Below are positions 52,942 through 63,376 of a DNA stretch of 64,000 bases, one piece after another (the stretch's first letter is position 1; each line of letters starts with the position of its first letter). The notes beneath the pieces were generated by a model that saw nothing but the letters and a program-made list of their open reading frames with translations, did not search any database and was not told the DNA's origin. The position numbers and the translations under genes are program-made. The DNA comes from Lentinus brumalis (Eukaryota; Basidiomycota; Agaricomycetes; Polyporales; Polyporaceae), in the NCBI GenBank assembly GCA_001792895.1, contig MARA01000072.1, positions 1 through 64,000 on the forward strand, read 5' to 3'.

Positions 52942-54793
52942 TCAGACGCGGGGGCATGAGTTGGCACCGTGATCGATGGCGCCGCAGATGCTGCAGCTGT
53001 GAGCGTAGGCACAACGGCGGCCGTCCTTGCATGTGGATCGGAGTGCGTAATTGAAACAGAACGGTTCGCCGTTGGGGGCGGCGAGAGCGTTCGGGCTACT
53101 GGCGTGGGCGTGGAGTGGCGCACACGGGCGTCCGGCACAGGTGGTAGTGCTTGTACAAGTGGACGGGAAGTGGTCGGACTTGCCGCACCGAAAGCAATGG
53201 GTGGGCTTCCCATCCGTACGAGCGCGCTTCCTAGGGCCGGTGTCATTGCCAGTGGTGGGCGGACGGTGGGCGACGTTGCCAGTAGGATGGGCAGGCTGAC
53301 GCGGCACGGCAGAGCGCAAGAAGTTCTGGACGAGTGTTTCAGCTCTGCGGCAGGAGAGGTCTGCCGAGATTGAACGAATGCGCTCCAGATTGGGTGTCGC
53401 CAGATCTATGGTAGGATCGGCGGCAGCCATCTCACGCTCCATGATGTCGTAGCGTAAAGCCGCTGGCCATCCGTGATTGCGTGCGAACTGAGGAATGCGT
53501 ACGTGGTGGGCGTGGAGAGCGTCTGCGCGAGCGCTGCCGTGGTAGAGGCGTACAACGGGCTCGATGGACGCGCTAGCGGATAGCCATTCCTCGGACGGCA
53601 AGACCTCCTCGCCTGTGCGATCCAAAGCCGTGGTGGCGGTCAGCGCCGAGAGTACGCTGTCGTTCTCGACTGGACCCGCAGTCAGGCGAGCCGTCGTCGT
53701 CAGCTGGGAGTACGGCACATAGTGACCGAGACGAATCGCGCGATTGACCTTGGGCGGGATCGCTGTGGAAGCGATGTTAGCTACGAGATTTGCGAGACGG
53801 TACTATGCAGCATGGTGCACTGAGCGAGCACGCTGCACGGAAAGCCAAGTCAACGTCTGAAGACGTCAAGGTACGAGCGTGAACATGTAACGTGCGTGAA
53901 TGCGTGCGCGTGTGCGTGTACGTGTACGTGTGCGTGTGCGTGTGCGTGTGCATGAGCGTGTGCGCGTGCGTGTGCGTGTGCGTGTGCGTGTGCGATGCGT
54001 GCATGCATGTTCAGGAATAAAACAACGACTTACGTAGAGCGAGCGTATCGGCCTGTTTGCCGGGAATGATCGCGGGCAGCGCGACTGCCTGCGGCTGTCC
54101 GGTCTCACGACCGATGGTTGCGAACAGACGCGCGCGGTCTATGTCAGCAGATCCGGCCACCATGAGCGCGGTGGGCGGGGCTGCCGGCGACGTTGCGAGC
54201 ATTGTGGCGTCCATCAGCTCGTTGGAATCGCCCGCCGCAATGGAGGCGGCAGGAACACCGACACGCGCAGCTATGGCCTCGAGCTCTATGATGCGAGCCT
54301 GCATAGCGTCGAGGTCTGCTGTCCTGATGGTGCGTCTACCGGGAGCGGCGACTGTAGGAGCGGCGGCGACAGACGTAGTGGCACCGCTGACACTGCCAGC
54401 TTGAATAGCAGGGTCAGGGGCAGTCGTCTTAGGGGCGGCCGTGGTCTTGGATGCACCTCCGGCGGTGGCGACGAGAGGCTGCGTGATCCCTTGCGTGTTA
54501 CCTGCAGCTTGCACAAGTCCACTGCCGTCCTTGGAAGAACCGACGGCCGGACCCGCAGAGTTGATCTGGGGTTTCTTGCCCTTCGCAGTCGACGGTCCTT
54601 GGGCGTGAGCCCCGTCGGCGGCGTCGGGTTGCTTAGCGGCGGCCGTGTTGGCATCAGCAGCTTCAGCTTCGGCGGCGGCGGCAGTAGCTTCAGCTTGAGC
54701 GGCGTCCGCTTTGGCCCTACGAGTCCTAGCCTCGGTGAGGGGCTTAGGGGCTCCGTCCGGGAGGACCAGGCTGGTAGGGAGGTTGCCGGACAT
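52942..54793 (-). CDS. DIRS-element gag-like protein with zinc knuckles
   Basis: The start ATG at 54793 (MSGNLPTSLV) opens an Ala/Glu-rich coiled region. An intron (53763-54033, GTAAGT to CACAG, phase 1) joins it to PIPPKVNRAIRLGHYVPYS. The second exon carries CFRCGKSDHFPSTC (CCHC), CKDGRRCAYAHSC and CSICGAIDHGANSC and ends at an in-frame TGA (52942-52944). CCHC knuckles bind element RNA. Confidence 0.8.
53880..54000. repeat. (GTGCGT)n microsatellite in the gag intron
   Basis: About 120 bp of GTGCGT/GTGTGC-type hexanucleotide repeat lies entirely in the 53763-54033 intron. In all minus-strand frames it reads as His/Thr or Arg/Thr runs, which are spurious. Confidence 0.9.
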
Positions 54794-55004
54794 GTTGGTG
54801 ATGAACTAGATGTGGATAGGGTAGAGTAGTACGGAGTGTATGATAGACCTCAGATTAAGCGAAAAGTACGATACGCGGGCGAGTTCGCTGGTGCGGACTT
54901 GCGAGGGTTGTCGTGGGAGGAAGAAAGGACTTCGCTCGGGATAGCGCTCACGCGGACGCTCTGTTGGACGCGCGGCGCCGGCCTCTCCTGTTCGGCCGGC
55001 CCCT
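54794..55004. other. Junction between DIRS element and SNF2 pseudogene
   Basis: This holds the 5' leader of the gag-like gene. The exact element boundary is not visible: the SNF2 reading frame stops at 55005 and no terminal repeat could be identified. Confidence 0.4.
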
Positions 55005-58000
55005 CTACTGAACCCAGGTTTCCTGCGAGTCGAGGTCGGAGTCGAGCGGCGGCGCGCAGACCTTGCCAAGATGGTAGCGGACGATCTCGAGGGCGAGGGC
55101 GAGCTTCGTGGACTTGAGCGAGTCCCAATCGAGCTCTTCTCTCTTGTCAGGCCACCTGTGTCCGTCGATTTCACCAAGGCACTTGTGCAGCAGTGCGCGA
55201 CGGACATCTAGATAGAAGGCCTACGACGTGTCAGTAGTGAGCAACACTGATCAGCGCGCGCCCCGCGCCAGACGCAGGCGACACGACGGCCACCCCGCCA
55301 GCCGCCGGGAGGCGCGCCCAATTTGAGCGCAAGTTGCGCACCCCGCCCGCACCTTGCCGGCCAGTCCGTGGACACACGTGCCAGGGTCACGCCTAGCCCC
55401 CTGGGGAGCGTGGGCTGCGCTCGGTGGGGGACCCAGCCCGCGACACAACACGCGCTACGTGGTCGTGTCCCACCACGTGTGAGGCTTGCGCAAGCCCCCG
55501 AGAGAGCGCAAGGTGCGCTCGTGGGCGATCTCATTTCGCATCACAGGATGCGCTACGTGGCCCTGTCTGCACGTCTTAGCCCCGCGCAGCGCACCACAGC
55601 GAGCGTAGCTGGCGCTCTCTAACCCTCTGAGCCTCAGCATCTCGCCGGCGGCCGGGGCGCGTCATGCTCGCAGACCTTGTACGTGCGTGTGCGCTCACCT
55701 TCACACCCCTCTGGTTCACCGTGACTTCCCCATCGACCAATTCGGTGGCCAGTCGCTCCTGCACCGCCTGCTCGTCGGGTCGCAACTCGCAGTACATGCG
55801 CCGGTGCGTAATTGCCGGCAGCGATGATATCGGCAGCCCGTCGGGACCCTTGGACGCTGTTGTCCGTCGGAGGATATTCGACGAGATAAGTACTCGCTGC
55901 TCGGTGATCCACTTTACCATTGCATGGCGGATTGCGTCGTCCTTGGGCTCCTTGGTGACTTGCCCCCGCGCCACTGCGGCCGCTTGCTTGAGCGTGTCTG
56001 GGTCCGCCTTGCGTTTGGTGCGCTCCTCGTCCCTAACGCGATTGAATGCCCTGCGCAACTCTTCCTGTTCCTCACTGTCAAACCCAGGGACGCGCAACAG
56101 CCGCGCGACATAGGTTAAGTCCTGAAAACAACCCCGTCAGACTGCCATCTGGGTCCTCCAATTCGTACACGCACTATCGGGGCGGTGATGATAGGCGTCG
56201 CACTCATACCAATGGCATAGAAGGCCTTGGCGATGATCGCCGAGACATACAGGCGCTTTGCTGGGCGCCCGCGGTAGATGTGAATCTCATCCACGATGAC
56301 GGTGCCGAAGGTCACCCCAGGGTTGAACAACGAGAAGGGCAAAGAGGCGACGCCCACTTTAGTCTTCTTTGGGCTCAGCTCCGTGAACTCGTTGCTCTGG
56401 TTCATCTTCGTTGGTGCTGAAAGGACCGTTTTGCCATCCTCCGACACCGCCCCTTGCGCGACAAGCAGGATCACTGGCACCTGTGATGTTTGGGCAAGGG
56501 CCCAGATCGCCTTGCGGTTGTTAACACTGAAGTTGCCCTGGTAAGGCAAGATTGTGAAGGACATCGGGGGAAGGAATCGATGCAGCTCGGCCTGCCACTG
56601 CGCGATCAGCCCTGGCGGTAGCACGACCACGTGGGGCCCCTTTGGGAGTCTTCTTTCCCCCACGAGTTCCTCTGTGCACAAGCGGGGTCAGCGCAGCGCT
56701 TCGAGCTCAGAGAAATCACTCACTGAGAACCGCCGGCAACTGGTCGGCTTCCTGCATCGCGCGGATCCACTCGTACATGAGGATTGTCGAGATGGCCTGT
56801 GCCATCTTCCCCACGCCGACAGCGTCCATGAGGAGGGTGTAACGCCCTGCCAACATGTTGTGGACCAGCTTTACAAGCCCTTGCCACTGGTGAGGGAAGA
56901 GTCCCAGCGCGACCGCGTCTTCGCTCTCAGCCAAGCGCCTTCCTTCCCTTGACCAAGCGTCGTGGGCCGACGTAGGGTGTTCCTTCTTCGCCATGCCGGG
57001 GACTTGCGGCTTCGACAACCCCAGCATTCCCGCGAGCTCTGCCACTGTTCGGCCAGCCAACTCTTCAGTGCCCTCATCCCAGTCATCGGTCGACCATGAT
57101 GGCATGTCTCTGGGCACCTCCATCGGCTCCTCGTCCTGCATCGCGCGAATCATTTCCGCCACTTTGGCTCGCGCCGACTCAATGTCCCTTTGGTTCGGGA
57201 GGTACTGCCACACCGCCCGTATCGCAAGTGGTAGCTCTAGAGTATTCATAAGCCATTAGACACGCGCCTGTCGAGCCAAGCACCTGCATCTGCTCACTTT
57301 TAAATGCGTCCGAATCGAGCCCCCCTGCCATGCCCTCTTGGGTCGTCTTCAACAACTCCACCATCCCCGAGTAGCGCTCTGGAATGGCGTCTTTCCACCT
57401 CGTGACATGGTCGGCCGCCTTTTTCATAGCGGCGAGGTAAGCCCTCACCTCCGCATGGGTGTGGTTGGCATCCTCCTCCTGCATCTCTACATAGTCTCCA
57501 TCAGTCCTGCCTATCTCTTCTCGGCTGTGACTGTGACTCACCCTTTTGCCGCTCCTGGAAAGCAGTCTGCGCCTTTTCAAGGGCTGCCACCTGCCGGTTG
57601 AATGAACTGCGCCAGCGGTGCCACGTCAGAGTGAGGTACCCACGAAGCCACGCAGTTATTTCGGGTTTGACGAAACGGCCACCCTCGTCCAGGCTGTCCT
57701 CACCAAAGAACTCCAGAGCGAGGTCGGACAGGCACACGTAGGCGTTGGCAGCCTCCAGGGTACGCAACTGGTAACTCGTGAGCCCCCGTAGAATCTTGAA
57801 GAGTCCGTGCTTACCCCTGTCAGCTTCGGGAGGGCGACAGTATAGACGCTAATCCCAGTGTCGCTGAGCACCCGATCAAAGCGCGAATTGATTAGTGATG
57901 CCTTGGTGTCGCAGTCCAACCACCTCTGCAGCCTGGCCTTCGCATCCGCGACATTGCCCTGGAGGATGGCTTCGCGGGCATCCTGTTCGCTGGTCCCCTT

Positions 58001-58228
58001 CCCTTGTCCTGCCGCCCGGTATCGACGAACCAGGTCCACCATCGCTTCTTGGTGCCGTCGCTCATTGGGGTCCTCAGGGGCAGGGTACCCCGGGTGGAAG
58101 GGGGGCACCTTCCCAGAGCCCGCCGTCATCCATTTAGCGTAACACCACGGGGCGGGGTCCTTGGGGTCCGAGCCAGCCGCGGTAGCAAGCTCGAGGAATA
58201 TTGAGAGCATAGATGTGCGCGGAGCCAT
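55005..58228 (-). pseudogene. Second SNF2-type ATPase, C-terminally truncated
   Basis: The start ATG at 58228 is MAPRTSMLSI. Successive exons give an N-terminal helical region, then motif I as DAVGVGKM (the usual Thr/Ser after GK is Met), VVVLPPGLIAQWQ, motif II VIDEIH, motif III GMSATPIIT, and the exon ITHRRMYCELRPDEQAV. It aligns with the 36251-41225 gene throughout. The last exon ends STKLALALEIVRYHLGK... at a TAG (55005), where the intact copy continues into the second RecA lobe; motifs IV-VI are missing. With the changed Walker A and lost lobe it cannot be an active translocase. Confidence 0.8.
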
Positions 58229-58359
58229 GGCGGCGAAGAAGCAGAGAGATTCCCTCGGGGGAAAAAGTGGTCCTCGTTTGCGTTTGAGACGTCCGCCGCA
58301 CCTTATGTACCTCCTCTCCCGCCTGGCAGAAAGTTGTCCAGAAATTTTGCACCCCACGA

Positions 58360-59220
58360 TCGACTCCCTAGCGGCTTGTATGATCCTCCGGATTCCAGGC
58401 TATGTCCTGGAAAACATTCCAGCCGCGCTAATATGGCTCGATTAAGCAAGATTAGGCCAACCCAACACTCCACAGAGGTGATGAAACACCATGGCATTCA
58501 CACAAAGGCCTCCTGCACTGGACTTCCGAATGTTGCACGATGTGCGCGCACTGGCGGCCCGGGGGGCGTATGGACTGTAGACACCAGGCGGTGCTGGCCA
58601 GCCGCATGAGCGTACGTCGCGCCCGTGCAAGGCGCCGCCAAGGCATATCCTTCTCGACCGCGGGCCCGTCCCTCATGCACGCACGCTGCACCCCACCCGG
58701 CCGGCAAAGCGCGATATTCCCCCCTGTAACAGGGCCACCCCCCTCACCCCTAAGGCAACTTTTGACAGGCCTTTTACCCCCTCTGGGGTCAGATGACGAG
58801 GAAATTTTACCTTTGACAGCAATGGCACTGGCCTCTTATAATTATAAGGTCGAACATCCGCCTGCCAGCCCCTGCGTCGCTAACGCATGCATCCCCGTTG
58901 GGCTATCTTTCACCCGCACCCATACCAAGTCCCTAGCGTGCCAGATGGCGGCAGGCGGAATCGGCCATGGGGCGCCGCCTCGCCTGCAGCTTGTATTGTA
59001 TGATGCTGCGAAACATCTTAGCCACGCTAATATTGCTCGACCAAGCAAGATTAGGCCAACCCTAACACTCAGTTGCCGAGGTGATGGCACAACACTAAGG
59101 CCACCCGCACTGGACTTCTGTACCTAGCGCAATGCACGCGTAGGTGCGGCCCGCGCAGCGGCGTGGTTGGGCTGTCTGCTGTCCACCGGCGTGAGCGTAC
59201 CTCGCGCCCGCGCGTGGCGA
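58360..59220. repeat. Diverged direct repeat of ~230 bp
   Basis: Segments at about 58400-58630 and 59000-59215 share 'agcaagattaggccaacc', 'gcactggacttc' and 'gcgtgagcgtacctcgcgcccg'. The intervening DNA has no gene. The unit does not contain A or B palindromes. Confidence 0.7.
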
Positions 59221-59700
59221 GGGTCGGCGCGTGGCCTCCTCCGCGCGCGTCGGCGACGTACATACCCAACCCACCGCGCCCATGCGCCGCGCACGCGCGG
59301 ACGTGGCTCCGCAGCCGCCGACGAATGGCGCTGTATGCTACGCTTACCCGCCGCGCGCTGTGTGCGCCCCTCCCGCACCCACCCCGGCATGCACCACCTC
59401 TCGCACACGCGGTGGGCGCTAGATCCTCCTTGCGCTCCTCACGCACGCTCCGCGGCACGCACCACCTCCCGGGCGCTTGATGCTCCCCTTCCCCGCCACG
59501 CGCTGTGTGCGCCCCGCACGCACGTACCCTGGCATGCACCACATCCCATCCCGCACGCGTGCTGGGCGCTAGATGCTAACGCTGCCCGCCACGCGCTGTG
59601 TGCGCCCAACTGAACGCGAAGGCGGGCCGGCAATGTATCACATTTCCATTCATCTTTCAGAGGGTTCCTCTCATTACCTTCTCGGCCCCCCAAGCAGATC
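59221..59700. repeat. GC-rich imperfect repeats
   Basis: Repeats of 'cgccacgcgctgtgtgcgcccc' and 'cgcacgcgctgggcgctagatgct' at about 100-bp spacing. Open frames on both strands are shadows of this repeat. No gene is supported. Confidence 0.6.
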
Positions 59701-59826
59701 GGGTCCCACCTGCTCGGAGCCTAAGTCTAGCGCGCCAGGTGGGTGATAGGCGGGGTCGCAAAGTGCGACCCCGCCTATCACCCATCTCAGCGCACGCTAG
59801 ACTTGTGCTCCTCACAAGTGGGACCC
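59701..59826. repeat. 126-bp foldback hairpin
   Basis: Arms of about 60 nt with a 3-nt loop (AAG at 59761-59763). The inner 20 bp (GGGTGATAGGCGGGGTCGCA) are perfectly paired and the outer parts about 80%. It looks like a tiny foldback MITE or a pre-small-RNA hairpin. Confidence 0.88.
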
Positions 59827-59949
59827 GCCCCCCCCCCGGGGAACTGACCCTAATTTAGGGTTCGAAACCCCGTCCTAGGGCTAACCCCCGCTGCCTTACC
59901 CCGACCCCTTGCCACCAGAGACCTTCCCCTGGGCTCCCTGGAAGGTCTC

Positions 59950-60850
59950 ATAACCCAGCCACAACGCACCGTAACGTTCTAAGTCTGCAACCCTAACGTA
60001 CCGTAACGTTAGCACGCCTCAGCCCCAACGCACCGTAACGTTCTAAGTCTGCAACCCTAACGTACCGTAACGTTAGCACGCCTCAGCCACAACGCACCGT
60101 AACGTTCTAAGTCTGCAACCCTAACGTACCGTAACGTTAGCACGCCCCAGCCACAACGCACCGTAACGTTCTAAGTCTGCAACCCTAACGCACCCTAACG
60201 TTAACACGCCTCAGCCGCAACGCACCCTAACGTTAACACGCCTCAGCCGCAACACACCGTAACGTTCTAAGTCTGCAACCCTAACGTACTGTAACGTTAG
60301 CACGCCCCAGCCACAACGCACCGTAACGTTCTAAGTCTGCAACCCTAACGCACCCTAACGTTAACACGCCTCAGCCGCAACGCACCCTAACGTTAACACG
60401 CCTCAGCCGCAACACACCGTAACGTTCTAAGTCTGCAACCCTAACGTACTGTAACGTTAGCACGCCCCAGCCACAACGCACCGTAACGTTCTAAGTCTGC
60501 AACCCTAACGTACCCTAACGTTAACACGCCTCAGCCGCACACCCTAACGTTAACACGCCTCAGCCGCAACACACCGTAACGTTCTAAGTCTGCAACCCTA
60601 ACGTACCGTAACGTTAGCACGCCCAGCCACAACGCACCGTAACGTTCTAAGTCTGCAACCCTAACGTACCGTAACGTTAGCACGCCTCAGCCCCAACGCA
60701 CCGTAACGTTCTAAGTCTGCACCCAGCCACAACGCACCGTAACGTTCTAAGTCTGCAACCCTAACGTACCGTAACATTAGCACGCCTCAGCCCCAACACA
60801 CCCTAACGTTAACACACCTCAGCCGCAACACACCGTAACGTACCTTGACG
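59950..60850. repeat. 64-bp minisatellite built from CCCTAACG motifs
   Basis: About a dozen units pair 'cgcaccgtaacgttctaag' with 'tctgcaaccctaacgtacc' and 'gtaacgttagcacgcctcag'. Variant shorter units (CACCCTAACGTTAACACG) are interspersed in a higher-order pattern. The AACGTT cores are palindromic and the CCCTAACG text resembles a mutated telomeric repeat. Confidence 0.9.
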
Positions 60851-60904
60851 CACTGTACCGCTTTGAACCTGATGAAAATATAACCCTTCCACCGGGCCTT
60901 GCAC

Positions 60905-61760
60905 ATCCCCACTCTTGCTTTTCTTCTTACTTGTAGCCTGCTCCAGTTATAAATTCTGGATCTCTTGTGCATCTTACATTGCCCACTTGAACCTCCAAAT
61001 CCTAAGTGTCTTATGCCGAGCTTTGCAAGGTGTCCTGCTGTCAATGGCACAAGTGAGGTGCGGAGTTTGGAGCGGTGAACATCAAAGTTTATAGGCTGCC
61101 TTCGAGATATGAGGTTACTCACTTACTTACCACAACAGGTCGTTATCCGGTTGAGCAAAGATAAGTATTTAGACTATGAACAGGCGATGAGAAACTATTG
61201 GTTGCAATGGCTGCTACTAATGGGTTCGATTGGCCTCCAAGTACCCTTCCACATAGCAAAGTCAAGCCGTATTTCAACAACAAATGTTGCTGAGCCACAG
61301 GTCATCCTGGTTGGATTGTCTTGCACCGAGTTCTCCGAGGTGTTTCGCTGTCACTGTTAACGCTAAATTCGTGGCATGCATCTATAACTAATGGCGCAGC
61401 AGGGGGTCCCACATGGCTGCCATGTGTGCTGTTGCCGCCAAGCTTGCGAGGTCACTGGGCCTCTGTGCCGAGCTTGCGAGGCGCCCTGGGTGTCTGGCCG
61501 AGTCTGCCAGGCCCCCGAATCCTGAGTGTCTTATGCCAAGGTTAGCGAAGTGTCCCGCTGTTAGGAATTTATGCTTGAGTTTTGAAGAAGTGAACATCGA
61601 ATTTCACAGCCTGCTTTTGAGATTGGAGGCTACTAAATAATTACTTACTGCAACGGATTGTTATCAGATCTCTGCAAATATAAGTATTTAGACCTATGAA
61701 CGGGCGACCGGTAAGTATCAGTTCCAATGGTTCCCACTAACGGATTCTATTGTCCTGTCT
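60905..61760. repeat. LTR-like fragment and a diverged ~235-bp direct repeat
   Basis: 60911-60984 is about 85% identical to 25323-25396. Segments 61008-61250 and 61519-61755 share 'gtgtcttatgcc', 'gaagtgaacatc' and 'ataagtatttagac'. A pentamer-like 'cttgcgagg/cttgcgaggcgccc' repeat lies at 61440-61510. No coding is recognised. Confidence 0.6.
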
Positions 61761-62400
61761 CACTGATCAAGGCACACTGGATGTTCAGACAACCTGGAGG
61801 CCTCTCAGTTAGACTGTCTTTGCCCTTGATTGTGTCTGAGGAGCCCTGATGCTAAGTTTTTGGGATGAAGCAACGTGCTTTTATCCAGGTAAGCAATTGC
61901 TTACTGCAGCGGGTTAGATTTGGCTCACAGGATTATTAGGCAAACAAGCAATCAATTACTGCAATGGGTTTCATGTTGCCTATCGGGGTGAACCGTTCCT
62001 TACCGGGACAGGTTTGGCTTATTGAGTTATCCAAACAGGGTTACTTTTGGTTTACTGAATGCCTTGGAAATCACCCCACTAATGCACCTGTCAGCTTGCT
62101 TCATGCAGATGGTGTGATTGAATATCTGTGAGCACAGCTCAGCCAGCGGCGAAGCTACGTAGTGTTGAGCCACAGGCTCATTTTCGGGGCAAAGCCACGG
62201 GTAATAAACTAGTCATATTGAAGCCACGGGCTGTCTTACTGTAACGGGTGAGATTTGGCTCGCTGCTCACTGTGCTTACAATTACTTACCGGAACCGGTT
62301 GGGCGCTTGTGACCGGCGTGTATATTGGCACATACAACACCGTTCGTTAATGTTCCGCCTCTGTGGTAATTCCATTAAGTTTACTGTTAAGCCGGAGGTT
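61761..62400. other. Gene-free stretch with weak repeats
   Basis: Scattered 'cttactgcaacgggtt' and 'ccacgggct' repeats, AT content higher than the neighbours. I see no gene, RNA or element boundary. Confidence 0.4.
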
Positions 62401-62629
62401 ACTACGAGAGGCGCTCTCGCAGCGGTCAGCCGCTCCACGGCCCGGGACGAACTTATCCAAGGCATTACGAGCGGGAGAGTGCTACAAATCACACACGTAC
62501 AGCACGATTGTACATCGCGAGCGGGCGCCCGCTCGTCGTCGGCCCTAGTAGACACCGTCTGTATCGTCCGAGGCAGTCGAAAGTCATACAGAGCACGTCG
62601 TGACGACCCATCTACATCTTTGAAGAGAC

Positions 62630-63060
62630 GTTTCGAGCGGCCGACCGCTCACGAACAAGGATCGGTCGTGTATCTCCTGCTGCTCGCGACGCACCGCGCG
62701 ATACGAGCAAAGAGGTCCCTGATACGGCTCCTGTCCTACCGACGCTACGTTTCGAGCGGCCGACCGCTCACGAACCAGGATCGGCCGTGTATCTCCTGCT
62801 GCTCGCGACGCACCGCGCGATACGAGCAAAGAGGTCCCTGATACGGCCCCTGTCCTACCGACGCTACGTTTCGAGCGGCCGACCGCTCACGAACAGGATC
62901 GGCACGTGTATCTCCTGCTGCTCGCGACGCACCGCAGAGGTGAGCGGGTCACCGACCGTCATACGATGAGGTGCTGCGGCCCCGCAGGGTGAGCGGGCAA
63001 CCGTCATAATGAGGTGCTGCATAGCCATTGAGCGGTCGGCCGCTCATCGTCAGATGTGCT
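62630..63060. repeat. 120-bp tandem repeat with A palindromes
   Basis: Three units begin near 62630, 62750 and 62870. Each has GAGCGGCCGACCGCTC followed 30 bp later by the TATCTCCTGCTGCTCGCGAC module. Two further palindromes (63029, 63119) follow. This is the same palindrome-module pairing as in the 237-bp array at 2.6 kb. Confidence 0.88.
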
Positions 63061-63376
63061 TGGAGTGATTCCAAGTGTATCACTTATTCCCTATCACTTA
63101 TTCCCTATCACTGCTCCGGAGCGGTCGACCGCTCACAAGCCTGTGTGCACGAGAGCGGGCCCGTAATTGCCTGCTACAATGTGACGGGTGATTGCCTTAT
63201 ATAGGTGACATGGTGCTCGAGGCCAGGTGAAGGGTGCAGCTGCGGCAGCCTGGTGTCCCTGCAGGGTCGGCGCCAGCGTATAAGTGCGCCATGCAGCGCG
63301 CTGTCTCCTCAGACTCTCGTCTCTGTCTCCTCTCCCTCGCGAACCTCTGCTTCCATCTTAACTCGTCCACATCAAG

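Larger units (their letters stand above)
51497..54793 (-). mobile_element. DIRS-type retrotransposon, 3'-truncated
   Basis: The order on the minus strand is gag-like ORF with CCHC/CCCH zinc knuckles, reverse transcriptase with a WVDDFLV active site, and the start of an RNase H domain (ILVRSDN), where the element is cut off at 51497. The RT style matches DIRS/Ngaro elements of basidiomycetes. The tyrosine recombinase that would confirm the order is missing with the 3' half. It sits against the truncated SNF2 gene at 55 kb. Confidence 0.78.

Noticed and set aside
53777..54108. His/Thr- and Arg/Thr-repeat ORFs at 53.8-54.1 kb
   Set aside because: They are translations of the (GTGCGT)n microsatellite in the gag intron.
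1..63140. CRISPR array made of the regularly spaced palindromes
   Set aside because: Repeats are fully palindromic 16-19-mers, spacers within an array are nearly identical rather than unique, introns and fungal genes surround them, and no cas genes exist.
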